A DNA stretch of 8,018 nucleotides, taken from an uncultured Rhodobacter sp. (lineage in GTDB: Bacteria > Pseudomonadota > Alphaproteobacteria > Rhodobacterales > Rhodobacteraceae). The translations under genes and the position numbers were made by a program. The notes under the pieces were generated by a model. It ran no database searches and had not been told where the DNA came from. It saw nothing but the letters and a program-made list of their open reading frames with translations. This document shows positions 1-6,405 of this stretch, piece after piece. The first letter of the stretch is position 1; each line of letters begins with the position of its first letter. The stretch spans positions 1-8,018 of the forward strand of contig CALGTJ010000661.1 of NCBI GenBank assembly GCA_937901435.1. The letters are read 5' to 3'.

Positions 1-45
1 CGCGAAGAACCCGCGATAGTGCTTGATGTCAAAGGCGCGGCTCAT
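1..45 (-). CDS. ABC transporter second permease (PotC-like), N-terminal 15 codons only
   Basis: Only the first 15 codons lie in the window (MSRAFDIKHYRGFFA); the gene runs off the left edge. The ATG at 45-43 overlaps the stop of the upstream permease in an ATGA junction, and a purine-rich GAGAGAG lies just upstream, so the start is well supported. No domain can be seen in so short a piece. The call rests on gene order: in polyamine-type importers an ATPase gene and a PotB-like permease gene are normally followed by a PotC-like permease, and the charged N terminus fits a cytoplasmic leader before the first membrane helix. A periplasmic binding protein (PotD type) is not in the window and may follow. 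Confidence 0.7.
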   Translation of the reverse strand, partial: MSRAFDIKHYRGFFA

Positions 46-959
46 GTCTGCTCTCTCGCCTGAGCGCGCGCATAGAACAGCAGCACCACCAGAACCATGG
101 ACAGCAAGATCATCGAGGCCGCCGCGCCAAAGGGCCAGTTGCCCGCGTTGCCCTTGAATTGTTCCTCGATCAGCGAGCCGATCATAAAGGTCTTGGCCCC
201 GCCCAGCAGGTCCGGGGCCAGAAACGCGCCCAGCGAGGGCACAAAGACCAGAATGCAGCCGGCGACGATCCCCGGCTTGACCACGGGCAACAGGATGCGC
301 CACAGGATCGTCCATTTGGACGCGTAAAGATCGCTCGCCGCCTCGGACAAGGCGAAATTATACCGCTCGACCGAGGCATAGATCGGTAGCACCATGAACG
401 GCAGATAGGAATAAAACAGCCCCAGTTGCACGGCGATATTGGTGTTGATCAGTTGCAGCGGCGCGTCGATCACGCCGATCCCCAGCAGGAAATCATTCAT
501 CGGCCCATTGTCGCGGATCAGGAACTTCATCGACACGGTGCGGATCAGCAGGTTCACCCAATAGGGAATGGTGATCAGGAACAGCCAGATCGCGCGGGTC
601 TGAATGGGGCGCGTCGCGATGTAATAGGCCGTGGGAAAGCCGATCAGCAGACACAGCACCGTCGCGCCAAGCGCTTGCAGGATCGAGCGGATGAAGATGT
701 TGATATACGCCCATTCGATCTGGGGCGGGTCATCCCCAAAGAGGCCGCGGTCAAAGAGGAACTGGTCATAGGCGGCCAGCGAAAACTCCCAGATGACGCC
801 GCCGCGAAATTCCTTGGTCAGAAAGGAATAAACCAGCATCAGCAGAACCGGGATCAGCAGGAAGATCCCGATCACCAGCCAGCTTGGCAGCAGCAACCAC
901 AGGCGCAGCGGCGCAAAGGTGGCCGAGATCGTCTTGCCGCTGCCCGTGCCCGCCGCCAT
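42..959 (-). CDS. potB: ABC transporter permease, spermidine/putrescine (PotB) type
   Basis: This 305-residue inner-membrane protein forms half of the translocation channel of an ABC importer. About six hydrophobic segments can be seen, near residues 21-46, 92-115, 122-142, 172-196, 226-250 and 276-296. Between the fourth and fifth lies the EAA loop (about 206-234, EAASDLYASKW, then LPVVKPGI), which docks on the ATPase. The length and the pattern RDNGPMNDFL at about 149-158 are typical of PotB/PotH permeases. The start at 959 overlaps the ATPase stop by one base (TGATG), and a GGTGGA sits just upstream, so the two are probably translationally coupled. Its own stop overlaps the next permease by four bases. 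The family assignment is firm. The substrate (polyamine, or another small cationic amine or amino-acid derivative) is inferred; the adjoining amine dehydrogenase argues for an amine. Confidence 0.88.
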   Translation of the reverse strand: MAAGTGSGKTISATFAPLRLWLLLPSWLVIGIFLLIPVLLMLVYSFLTKEFRGGVIWEFSLAAYDQFLFDRGLFGDDPPQIEWAYINIFIRSILQALGATVLCLLIGFPTAYYIATRPIQTRAIWLFLITIPYWVNLLIRTVSMKFLIRDNGPMNDFLLGIGVIDAPLQLINTNIAVQLGLFYSYLPFMVLPIYASVERYNFALSEAASDLYASKWTILWRILLPVVKPGIVAGCILVFVPSLGAFLAPDLLGGAKTFMIGSLIEEQFKGNAGNWPFGAAASMILLSMVLVVLLFYARAQAREQT

Positions 960-2059
960 CAGTCCACCAGAAACCGTGCGGCCCCGTCAGCAATGCTGAC
1001 AAAGACCCGGTCCCCTTGGCTGAATTCTCTGGCTTGGGACAGACTGTTTTGCATCCGCACCTTGAGGGACAGATCCGTTGTTCCGCTCTGGGCAAGCTGC
1101 ACCTGAAACTGCGTGTCCGTCCCCAAATAGACCGCCTCGCCCAAGACCCCTTGCAGGCTCTGCCCGGCCAGCCCATCGACAGGCGCGGTCTTGCTGATAC
1201 TCAGCCGCTCAGGACGCAGGGACACGACGCCCTCGGCCCCCACAGACAGCGCGCGATTGGCCAGGGCCTGCACCACCTCGCCGTCTGCTAACGTGCAAGT
1301 GACGTTCAGGCCATCCACCGCCGTCACCGAGGCTGCAATCAAATTCGTCTCGCCAATGAAATCCGCCACAAAGCGGTTGGCGGGGTGTTCGTAAATCTCG
1401 CCCGGCGTGCCGATCTGCTGCAATTGCCCGGCCGACATCACGGCAATGCGGTCGGACATGGACAGGGCCTCTTCCTGATCATGGGTCACAAAGACAAAGG
1501 TGATCCCGGTCTCGCGCTGCAGCTTTTTCAACTCGGCGCGCATTTCCTGACGCAGTTTCAGGTCCAGCGCCGACAGAGGCTCGTCCAGCAGCAACACTTT
1601 CGGACGCGGGGCCATCGCGCGCGCAAGGGCGACGCGCTGTTGCTGGCCGCCCGACATCTGGCTGGGCTTGCGATGCACAAAGGCGCCAAGCTGGACCATC
1701 TCGACCATCTCGGCCACGCGCGCCTTGATGTCCGCCGCGCTCCACCGCAGCATTTTCAGCGAAAACCCGATGTTTTCCGCCACCGTCATATGCGGAAACA
1801 GCGCGTAATTCTGAAACACCGTGTTCACCGGGCGCTTGTCGGGGGGCAGGTTTTCGATCTCGTCGCCGTAGAGGTGGATCGTGCCCGCTGTCGTTTCCTC
1901 AAACCCCGCGATCATGCGTAAGAGCGTGGTCTTGCCACAGCCAGAGGGGCCAAGCAGCGTGAAGAACTCGTTGTCGGCAATGTCAAAGCTGACATCGCTG
2001 AGCGCGGTGAAGGTGCCAAAATCCTTGCGCACCGCCTTGAGGGCCACCGATGCCGTCAT
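959..2059 (-). CDS. potA: ABC transporter ATP-binding protein, spermidine/putrescine (PotA) type
   Basis: This 366-residue cytoplasmic ATPase drives the importer. In order it shows Walker A (GPSGCGKT, 37-44), the Q-loop (Gln83), the signature MSGGQ (135-139), Walker B (LLLDEP, 156-161), the D-loop SALD (163-166) and the switch His193. A C-terminal TOBE-type regulatory domain starts near FIGETNL (234-240). All catalytic residues are present and the length matches PotA/FbpC-type ATPases. The frame stays open further upstream to 2230, but those 57 codons overlap the preceding dehydrogenase gene and resemble nothing. The ATG at 2059 gives the usual N terminus, has GGCGGA about seven bases before it, and overlaps the dehydrogenase stop by one base (TGATG). 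That junction ties the transporter to the dehydrogenase message. The exact substrate cannot be read from the ATPase. Confidence 0.92.
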   Translation of the reverse strand: MTASVALKAVRKDFGTFTALSDVSFDIADNEFFTLLGPSGCGKTTLLRMIAGFEETTAGTIHLYGDEIENLPPDKRPVNTVFQNYALFPHMTVAENIGFSLKMLRWSAADIKARVAEMVEMVQLGAFVHRKPSQMSGGQQQRVALARAMAPRPKVLLLDEPLSALDLKLRQEMRAELKKLQRETGITFVFVTHDQEEALSMSDRIAVMSAGQLQQIGTPGEIYEHPANRFVADFIGETNLIAASVTAVDGLNVTCTLADGEVVQALANRALSVGAEGVVSLRPERLSISKTAPVDGLAGQSLQGVLGEAVYLGTDTQFQVQLAQSGTTDLSLKVRMQNSLSQAREFSQGDRVFVSIADGAARFLVD

Positions 2060-4131
2060 CACAGGTCCGCCAATTCTGCGATTTCGCGCCGGAAGGGCAG
2101 CGCATCGCCAATGTCCGCCCCATCCAACTCTCGTGCATAGCGATGCCCGGCATAGGTCGCCCAGGCGATGGGGCCGGGCGCATTGGCGTCTCCGATGATC
2201 TTGACCGAGGCGATCCCGGCATCGCCCCATTCGGCCTCTCGCGCCGTGAGCGCCGTGTAAAGCGCATCATCGGACAGGCGCGAGGCGACAATCACCACCG
2301 CCTCCGCCGCCTGTTCACGGGTGCGGTCGGTATAGGTGCAGTTCGTGGTGATCACGCCCGCGCCAATCGCCACAACGCCCCGGTTCAGCTGGATCTCCAC
2401 GCCCATCTCGACCAGCCGCCTGTGGATCGTGGCCTGTTCCAGCGTGTTGTTCGTCCATTCCGACACATAGGCGCAGGGCGTGACCAGCGTCACGTTGCAG
2501 CCCTTTTGCACCAGCAGTTCGGCCAGAACGCCGCCCATATAGTAATGATCATCGTCATAGATCGTGACATTACCGCTGGGCAGCCGCCCGGCCATCAGAA
2601 CGTCGGGCGTATAGATCGGCATGGCCGGATCAACGGGCATCGGGACCACATGCTGACGCGACACGCCGTCCGCCCGCCAGGTCGACCCGGTCGCGATGCA
2701 GATGTTTTCAAAGCCGAACTCAAGGATCTGATCCGCATCCAGAGCCGAGTCGAAATAGGTTTCGACATTGGATGTCTGTGACAACTGATACGCGCGGTAA
2801 TCCGCCACTCGGCCCCATGCCGACAGCCCCGGCAACAGCCGTTCGCGCGCCACGCGCCCGCCCAAACTGGTGCCGGCCTCGGCCAAGGCCACGTCATAGC
2901 CACGTTTCGCGCAGGCCAACGCCGCCTCCAGCCCCGCAGGGCCCGCGCCGATCACCAGCACATTGCTTGACCCGCCCTTCGCGTTCATCCGCTCTGGATG
3001 CCAGCCCTTGCGCCATTCCTCCATAAAGGTCGGGTTTTGCGTGCAGCGGCTGATCGACATGGTCATGTCACCGGTGATGCAGATATTGCAGCCGATACAT
3101 TCACGAATATCCTCGATCCGGCCCTCTTCAACCTTCTTGGGCAAAAACGGATCGGCAATAGAGGGGCGCGCGCAGCCGATGAAATCGAGCGTGCCGGATG
3201 TGATTTGCTTGACCATCACGTCCGGGCTGGTGAAACGCCCGACGCCGACAACAGGCTTGGACGTCAACGCCTTGATCCCCGTCACCAGATCAAACTGCGC
3301 CGCCTCTTCCTTGAACCGCGAGGCACCAGAGCAATCCTCCCACGCGCCATGGGCCAGATCCCAGAGGTCCGGCAGATCCTTGTGCATTTCAATGAAATCG
3401 CGCACCTCGGAATTGGCAAACCCCAGATCGCCCAGCATTTCATCCAAGGACAGGCGCAGGGTCAGACCCATCGTGTCGCCGACCTCATTTCGGATATCCT
3501 CGACCACCTCACGCACAAAGCGCGCGCGGTTTTCAAGGCTGCCGCCATATTCGTCGGTGCGGTGATTGGTGGCGGTGGACAGGAAATGCTGAAAGATGCC
3601 AAAGCCATGCGCGCCGTAAAGACAGATCAGATCAAAGCCCGCCGTGCGGCACCGCTTGGCGGCATTCACAAACCAGCGGCGCAGATCCCTGATGTCCTGC
3701 TTGTCCAGCGCGCGGGCCTGCACAGGGTCATTGGTAAAGGTGCGAATGGGCATGGCAGAGGGGGCAAGCGGCACCTCTTTTGTATAAAGATTTGGCCCGT
3801 TGATCCCAGAATAGGCCAGCTGGATCCCCGCCAAAGCGCCGAATTCCTTCATCCGCCCGGCCATTTTGGCGATGCTGGGAATGTCGCGGTCGTCCCACAG
3901 GCGCAACTCGATGTAAGGCGCGATTTCGGAACTGTGGTGCATTTCGCATTGTTCGGTGAAAATCACCCCCCAGCCCCCCTGCGCCTTGATCCCGCACATC
4001 TCTGCCACCGCCGACGGATCGCGATAGCCGCCGCCATTGCAATGGGGCACTTGATAAAAGCGGTTCTTGGCCGTCACGGGCCCGATGGCCATCGGTTCGA
4101 ACAAAACGTCGTAACGGCTGTCTCGGCTCAT
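2059..4131 (-). CDS. Trimethylamine/dimethylamine/histamine dehydrogenase-family iron-sulfur flavoprotein
   Basis: At 690 residues this is full length for the TMADH family, which oxidatively cleaves amine C-N bonds and passes electrons to an electron-transfer flavoprotein. Residues 1-340 form an old-yellow-enzyme-like FMN barrel. Cys31 in QVPHCNG matches the Cys that carries 6-S-cysteinyl FMN. Tyr172 and His175 (YGAH) match TMADH Tyr169/His172. Cys345, Cys348, Cys351 and Cys363 form the 4Fe-4S motif. An ADP-binding fold starts at VIGAGPAG (393-400), and IIGDA (645-649) closes the C-terminal domain. Pocket positions are Gln61, Trp264 and Asp355, as in dimethylamine and histamine dehydrogenases; trimethylamine dehydrogenase has Tyr/Trp/Trp. 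The position of catalytic Asp267 is Cys267. The frame extends to a TTG at 4212, but family members begin like [13 protein letters not shown], which supports the ATG at 4131. The ribosome-binding site there is poor (a C-run precedes it). The true substrate is unknown; N-methylproline demethylase relatives are an alternative. Confidence 0.9.
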   Translation of the reverse strand: MSRDSRYDVLFEPMAIGPVTAKNRFYQVPHCNGGGYRDPSAVAEMCGIKAQGGWGVIFTEQCEMHHSSEIAPYIELRLWDDRDIPSIAKMAGRMKEFGALAGIQLAYSGINGPNLYTKEVPLAPSAMPIRTFTNDPVQARALDKQDIRDLRRWFVNAAKRCRTAGFDLICLYGAHGFGIFQHFLSTATNHRTDEYGGSLENRARFVREVVEDIRNEVGDTMGLTLRLSLDEMLGDLGFANSEVRDFIEMHKDLPDLWDLAHGAWEDCSGASRFKEEAAQFDLVTGIKALTSKPVVGVGRFTSPDVMVKQITSGTLDFIGCARPSIADPFLPKKVEEGRIEDIRECIGCNICITGDMTMSISRCTQNPTFMEEWRKGWHPERMNAKGGSSNVLVIGAGPAGLEAALACAKRGYDVALAEAGTSLGGRVARERLLPGLSAWGRVADYRAYQLSQTSNVETYFDSALDADQILEFGFENICIATGSTWRADGVSRQHVVPMPVDPAMPIYTPDVLMAGRLPSGNVTIYDDDHYYMGGVLAELLVQKGCNVTLVTPCAYVSEWTNNTLEQATIHRRLVEMGVEIQLNRGVVAIGAGVITTNCTYTDRTREQAAEAVVIVASRLSDDALYTALTAREAEWGDAGIASVKIIGDANAPGPIAWATYAGHRYARELDGADIGDALPFRREIAELADL

Positions 4132-4165
4132 ATCGGGGGGACCCAGTTCTGCAATGCGCGCCTTT

Positions 4166-4182
4166 GTGCAACGGCCTTGCAC
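4166..4182. repeat. Inverted repeat GTGCAA-N5-TTGCAC in the dehydrogenase leader
   Basis: Perfect 6-bp arms (4166-4171 and 4177-4182) flank the five bases CGGCC, 34 bases upstream of the dehydrogenase ATG. As DNA it could be an operator; in the minus-strand RNA it would fold as a 6-bp hairpin with a 5-base loop. The same hexamer recurs three more times upstream (4196-4201, 4220-4225, 4277-4282). Function is not known to me. Confidence 0.5.
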
Positions 4183-4193
4183 GACTTCACCAA

Positions 4194-4227
4194 TTTTGCA
4201 CGAGGACCGCAAGCACCCAGTGCAAAA
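4194..4227. repeat. Inverted repeat TTTTGCAC-N18-GTGCAAAA
   Basis: Perfect 8-bp arms (4194-4201 and 4220-4227) are separated by 18 bases. The inner hexamers are the same GTGCAA/TTGCAC word found at 4166-4182, so the arms of the two repeats could also pair with each other in RNA. The element lies between the LysR-type dyad at 4232-4252 and the dehydrogenase start, where promoter and leader sequences are expected. It has no T-run typical of an intrinsic terminator. Confidence 0.45.
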
Positions 4228-4231
4228 GTCC

Positions 4232-4252
4232 TGATTAGGCCAAGGCTAAGCA
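4232..4252. promoter_or_regulatory. Candidate LysR-type operator upstream of the dehydrogenase-transporter operon
   Basis: The 21-bp dyad reads TGATTAG-GCCAAGG-CTAAGCA on the plus strand. The arms are complementary at six of seven positions. The inner TAG-N7-CTA satisfies the T-N11-A pattern with dyad symmetry that LysR-type regulators recognise. A near-identical dyad with the same 7-base spacer lies at 7773-7793, at almost the same distance from the next start codon (100 bases here, 106 there). A LysR-type gene ends only 50 bases upstream. Binding by that protein is inferred from position and pattern. I see no convincing -10 element downstream. Confidence 0.6.
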
Positions 4253-4301
4253 CTGATTTTGCGGGCATTGAAGAGTGTGCAACGGGCAAAACTTATGCGG
4301 T

Positions 4302-5258
4302 TTATGATTTGTCCGGACCGTCATCACCGGACTGACGCGCCATCCCCGGCAGGCCGTTATTCGCGATATGGCGTTGAACATGCTCATAAAACGCGGCCAA
4401 AATCCGCGAGCGGTGCTCTGATCGCTTGGCCGCAAGCCCCAGAACCATGGGCCGATGCCCCCCGGACAGGGGCAAAAAGGCCAGCGCCGCGCCATCGGGG
4501 GCCTGCGCAAGTTGCGTGTGGATATTGACCAGACCAAAGCCAAAGCCATTGGCCACAAGGCTGCGCACCACCGACAGATCGGGCGAGCGTTCGGCCACAA
4601 CCGGGCGCACCCCGGCGAGATGAAACATCGACAGGAAATACTCGCGGCTCAGCGGCATATCCAGCTGGATCATCGGTTCGCCCTCTAGATCCCTCAGGCT
4701 GAGCGCGTCGTTTTCCGCCAAGGGATGATCGGCGGGCAGCATCACATGCGGCGGCAAAGAGATCAGGGGATGAAAAGAGACATCCTTTGGGATTTCAAGG
4801 TCATAGGTGATCGCCACATCAATCTCGGCCCGCCCCAACATGCGCAGCAGATCGACCTGATGCCCCTCGCGCAGAGTGACCCGCGCGTCCGGATAGTCCG
4901 CCTCGAAAGATCGCCGCAGCGCGGCACTGACCAAAGGTGCGACCGTCGACAGCGTGCCGATCCCAATTGGCCCGCGCGCCTTGTCAGAGATATCCCCGGC
5001 CAGATCATTCAACGCGCCCGCGCTGTCCAGAATACGCTTGGCCTCGTTGAAGATCCGCTGCCCGCCGGGGGTCAGTGTCAGGCCCTGCGCGTGGTGGCGC
5101 ACGAAAAGCTGAGAGGCGAACTCTGCCTCTAGCTGGCTGATCGCGGCGGAAATCGAGGGCGACGAGACATTGATGCGCTGCGAGGCCAGCGCAATGCTGC
5201 CCGCCTCGCCCACGGCGACCATATATTCCAGCTGACGAAAGGTGAAGCGCAGGGGCAT
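4302..5258 (-). CDS. LysR-family transcriptional regulator
   Basis: This 318-residue protein has an N-terminal winged helix-turn-helix (about 6-65: FRQLEYMVAVGEAGSIALAS, the recognition region SSPSISAAISQLE, then LFVRHHAQGLTLTPGG). A linker helix leads to a two-lobed effector-binding domain (about 95-297). Length and order are standard for the family. The ATG at 5258 puts the conserved FTFRQLEY a few residues from the start, as expected, although no clear ribosome-binding site precedes it. It begins 48 bases after the DUF1028 stop on the same strand, so it is probably co-transcribed from the flavoprotein promoter. It ends with TAA, 170 bases before the dehydrogenase gene. Similar 21-bp dyads upstream of both flanking operons suggest it controls both and, through its own operon, itself. 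The ligand may be the imported amine or a breakdown product; that part is inference. Confidence 0.9.
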   Translation of the reverse strand: MPLRFTFRQLEYMVAVGEAGSIALASQRINVSSPSISAAISQLEAEFASQLFVRHHAQGLTLTPGGQRIFNEAKRILDSAGALNDLAGDISDKARGPIGIGTLSTVAPLVSAALRRSFEADYPDARVTLREGHQVDLLRMLGRAEIDVAITYDLEIPKDVSFHPLISLPPHVMLPADHPLAENDALSLRDLEGEPMIQLDMPLSREYFLSMFHLAGVRPVVAERSPDLSVVRSLVANGFGFGLVNIHTQLAQAPDGAALAFLPLSGGHRPMVLGLAAKRSEHRSRILAAFYEHVQRHIANNGLPGMARQSGDDGPDKS

Positions 5259-5306
5259 GACGCAGTGCTAGGCCCAAATCGTGGGCTGGATCAAGCGCGC
5301 TGCATC

Positions 5307-5981
5307 CTAGGCATCCCCCGGAACGCCATAAGAAGGGGCGGCGCGCGGGTCCAACGCGCGCTGCACATAGGCGTCAAGCTGGGGTTTATAGACCTTCCAC
5401 GCAGTTGCCACGGCCTCGATCGGGCAGTCCTCTGTCCAGTCACAGCGCAGATCGGCCACGGGCCAGGCGACCCGGTCACAGATCTGCATCCCCGCCGAAT
5501 GCACCGGCCCCGCCTCGCCCCCCGCCGCCAATCCCGCGCGCATGGCGGCGATCAGGCGATCCCCCAGATGACCCGGCGTGGCCTCGAATACGCGGACGAT
5601 GGCGCGCGGCACACCGTCGTTGGCCAGCATATTCCCGGCAGAGATCACATCGAGCCCCGCCGCATCGGTGAAAATGCCCAGAGAGTTCGGCCCCGAATGG
5701 ATTGCCGTGCGACCCTGCGCGTCAATGGCAAGCACTTGGCGATACTCGATAAACTTTCCCTCGGCGCGCACGCGCTCCACCGCCTGCACCGCCGACATAC
5801 CCCCCTGCATCAGATCCAGTGCCAGCGGCCCCAGCATCGGGTCGGTCACATTCTGGCTGGCAACAGCGCCCACCCCCGCGCGCGTGTAGGCACAGCGCGC
5901 GGCCACCGCAGGCGAAGACGACGAGACCGCAATCCCGAACATGCCGGTCTGTGCACAGCGGGCGACAAGGGAAAAGGTCAT
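5307..5981 (-). CDS. DUF1028 family protein
   Basis: This 224-residue protein matches the DUF1028 family in order: N-terminal MTFSLVA, AVAARCAYTRAGVGAVASQNVTDP split around residues 25-48, LGPLALDLM (50-58), SAGNML (114-119) and GGEAGPVHSAGM (154-165). No signal peptide or membrane segment is seen. As I recall, the family is placed among Ntn-hydrolase folds. Thr2, exposed once the initiator Met is removed, would be the N-terminal nucleophile; this is inference. The start at 5981 overlaps the Rid stop by four bases (ATGA), so the two proteins are probably made together. DUF1028 genes are often found beside Rid-family and amidohydrolase genes in catabolic clusters, which suggests hydrolysis of an amide-like or lactam-like intermediate here. 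The reaction itself is not established. Confidence 0.85.
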   Translation of the reverse strand: MTFSLVARCAQTGMFGIAVSSSSPAVAARCAYTRAGVGAVASQNVTDPMLGPLALDLMQGGMSAVQAVERVRAEGKFIEYRQVLAIDAQGRTAIHSGPNSLGIFTDAAGLDVISAGNMLANDGVPRAIVRVFEATPGHLGDRLIAAMRAGLAAGGEAGPVHSAGMQICDRVAWPVADLRCDWTEDCPIEAVATAWKVYKPQLDAYVQRALDPRAAPSYGVPGDA

Positions 5982-6394
5982 GCGGGGATCACCGCCGTGG
6001 CGTCAATCTCGACCAGCCAATCGGGGCGGGCGAGCGCGCTGACCACAAGGCCGGTCGAGACCGGATAGACGCCTTTGATATACTCGCCCATGGTGCGATA
6101 GACCGCCTCGCGGTGGCGCACATCGGTGATATAGACGACGACCTTGACCAGATGCTGCATCTCGCCGCCCGCCTCCTCGATCAGTTGCCGGATATTCTGC
6201 ATCACCTTATGGGTCTGCTCGACGGGATCGTGGCTGTCGATGTTTTTGGCGTCGTCCAGATCTTGCGGGCATTGGCCGCGCAGCCAGACGGTCTTGCCGC
6301 CCTGCGTCACAACCACCTGACAGAGGTCGTTGTCGAGGTTCTGTTCGGGGTAGGTGTCAGAGGTGTTGAACCTGCGGATACGGGTATGGGCCAT
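5978..6394 (-). CDS. Rid-family (YjgF/YER057c/UK114) protein lacking the classical catalytic Arg
   Basis: At 138 residues this is a single Rid domain: QVVVTQGGKTVWLRGQ (26-41), the helix VEQTHKVMQNIRQLIEEAGG (58-77), VVVYITD (85-91), PVSTGLVVSAL (111-121) and VEIDATAVI (128-136). Rid proteins are small cytoplasmic trimers, and RidA itself hydrolyses reactive imines and enamines. Where E. coli RidA has PARSC, with Arg105 binding the substrate carboxylate, this protein has PVSTG, so Ser113 replaces the Arg. That puts it with the Arg-less Rid groups (Rid4 to Rid7 type), whose reactions are mostly unknown. The ATG at 6394 has AGGA seven bases upstream, overlapping the stop codon of the flavoprotein gene; its own stop overlaps DUF1028. 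Handling an imine or hydrolysable product made by the neighbouring oxidases is a reasonable inference, not shown. Confidence 0.87.
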   Translation of the reverse strand: MAHTRIRRFNTSDTYPEQNLDNDLCQVVVTQGGKTVWLRGQCPQDLDDAKNIDSHDPVEQTHKVMQNIRQLIEEAGGEMQHLVKVVVYITDVRHREAVYRTMGEYIKGVYPVSTGLVVSALARPDWLVEIDATAVIPA

Positions 6395-6401
6395 TTGGTT
6401 G

Positions 6402-6405
6402 TCCT
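6402..6405 (-). promoter_or_regulatory. Ribosome-binding site of the Rid gene, embedded in the preceding stop codon
   Basis: On the minus strand the sequence is TTAGGACAACCAA followed by ATG. AGGA sits seven bases before the ATG, and its first two bases (AG) are the end of the TAG stop of the flavoprotein gene. Terminating ribosomes are therefore placed on the next initiation site, which supports a single co-translated message and fixes the Rid start. Confidence 0.6.

Noticed and set aside
930..959. GTGSGKT at the N terminus of the first permease looks like a nucleotide-binding loop
   Set aside because: It lacks the full G-x4-GK[ST] spacing, lies in a short cytoplasmic tail of a membrane permease, and has no supporting Walker B.
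2060..2230. Upstream extension of the PotA-like ATPase by 57 codons
   Set aside because: It overlaps the dehydrogenase C-terminal coding region, has no resemblance to ATPase N termini, and the ATG at 2059 has normal spacing and context.
4132..4212. Upstream extension of the dehydrogenase to a TTG at 4212
   Set aside because: The extra 27 residues have no family counterpart and cover the inverted repeats; the family N terminus matches the ATG at 4131.
4311..4333. GTCCGG...CCGGAC hairpin at the end of the LysR gene as a terminator
   Set aside because: It lies inside the coding region before the stop codon, and no T-run follows on the minus strand.
2998..4335. Long open frame of 445 codons on the plus strand
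   Set aside because: It lies opposite the dehydrogenase gene, is rich in Arg, His and Gln as expected from the reverse strand of GC-rich coding DNA, and shows no domain. It is a shadow of the real gene.
5272..5286. GCCCA-N5-TGGGC between the DUF1028 and LysR genes as an operator
   Set aside because: 5-bp arms are common by chance in GC-rich DNA. It does not resemble the two 21-bp dyads and has no second copy that I found.
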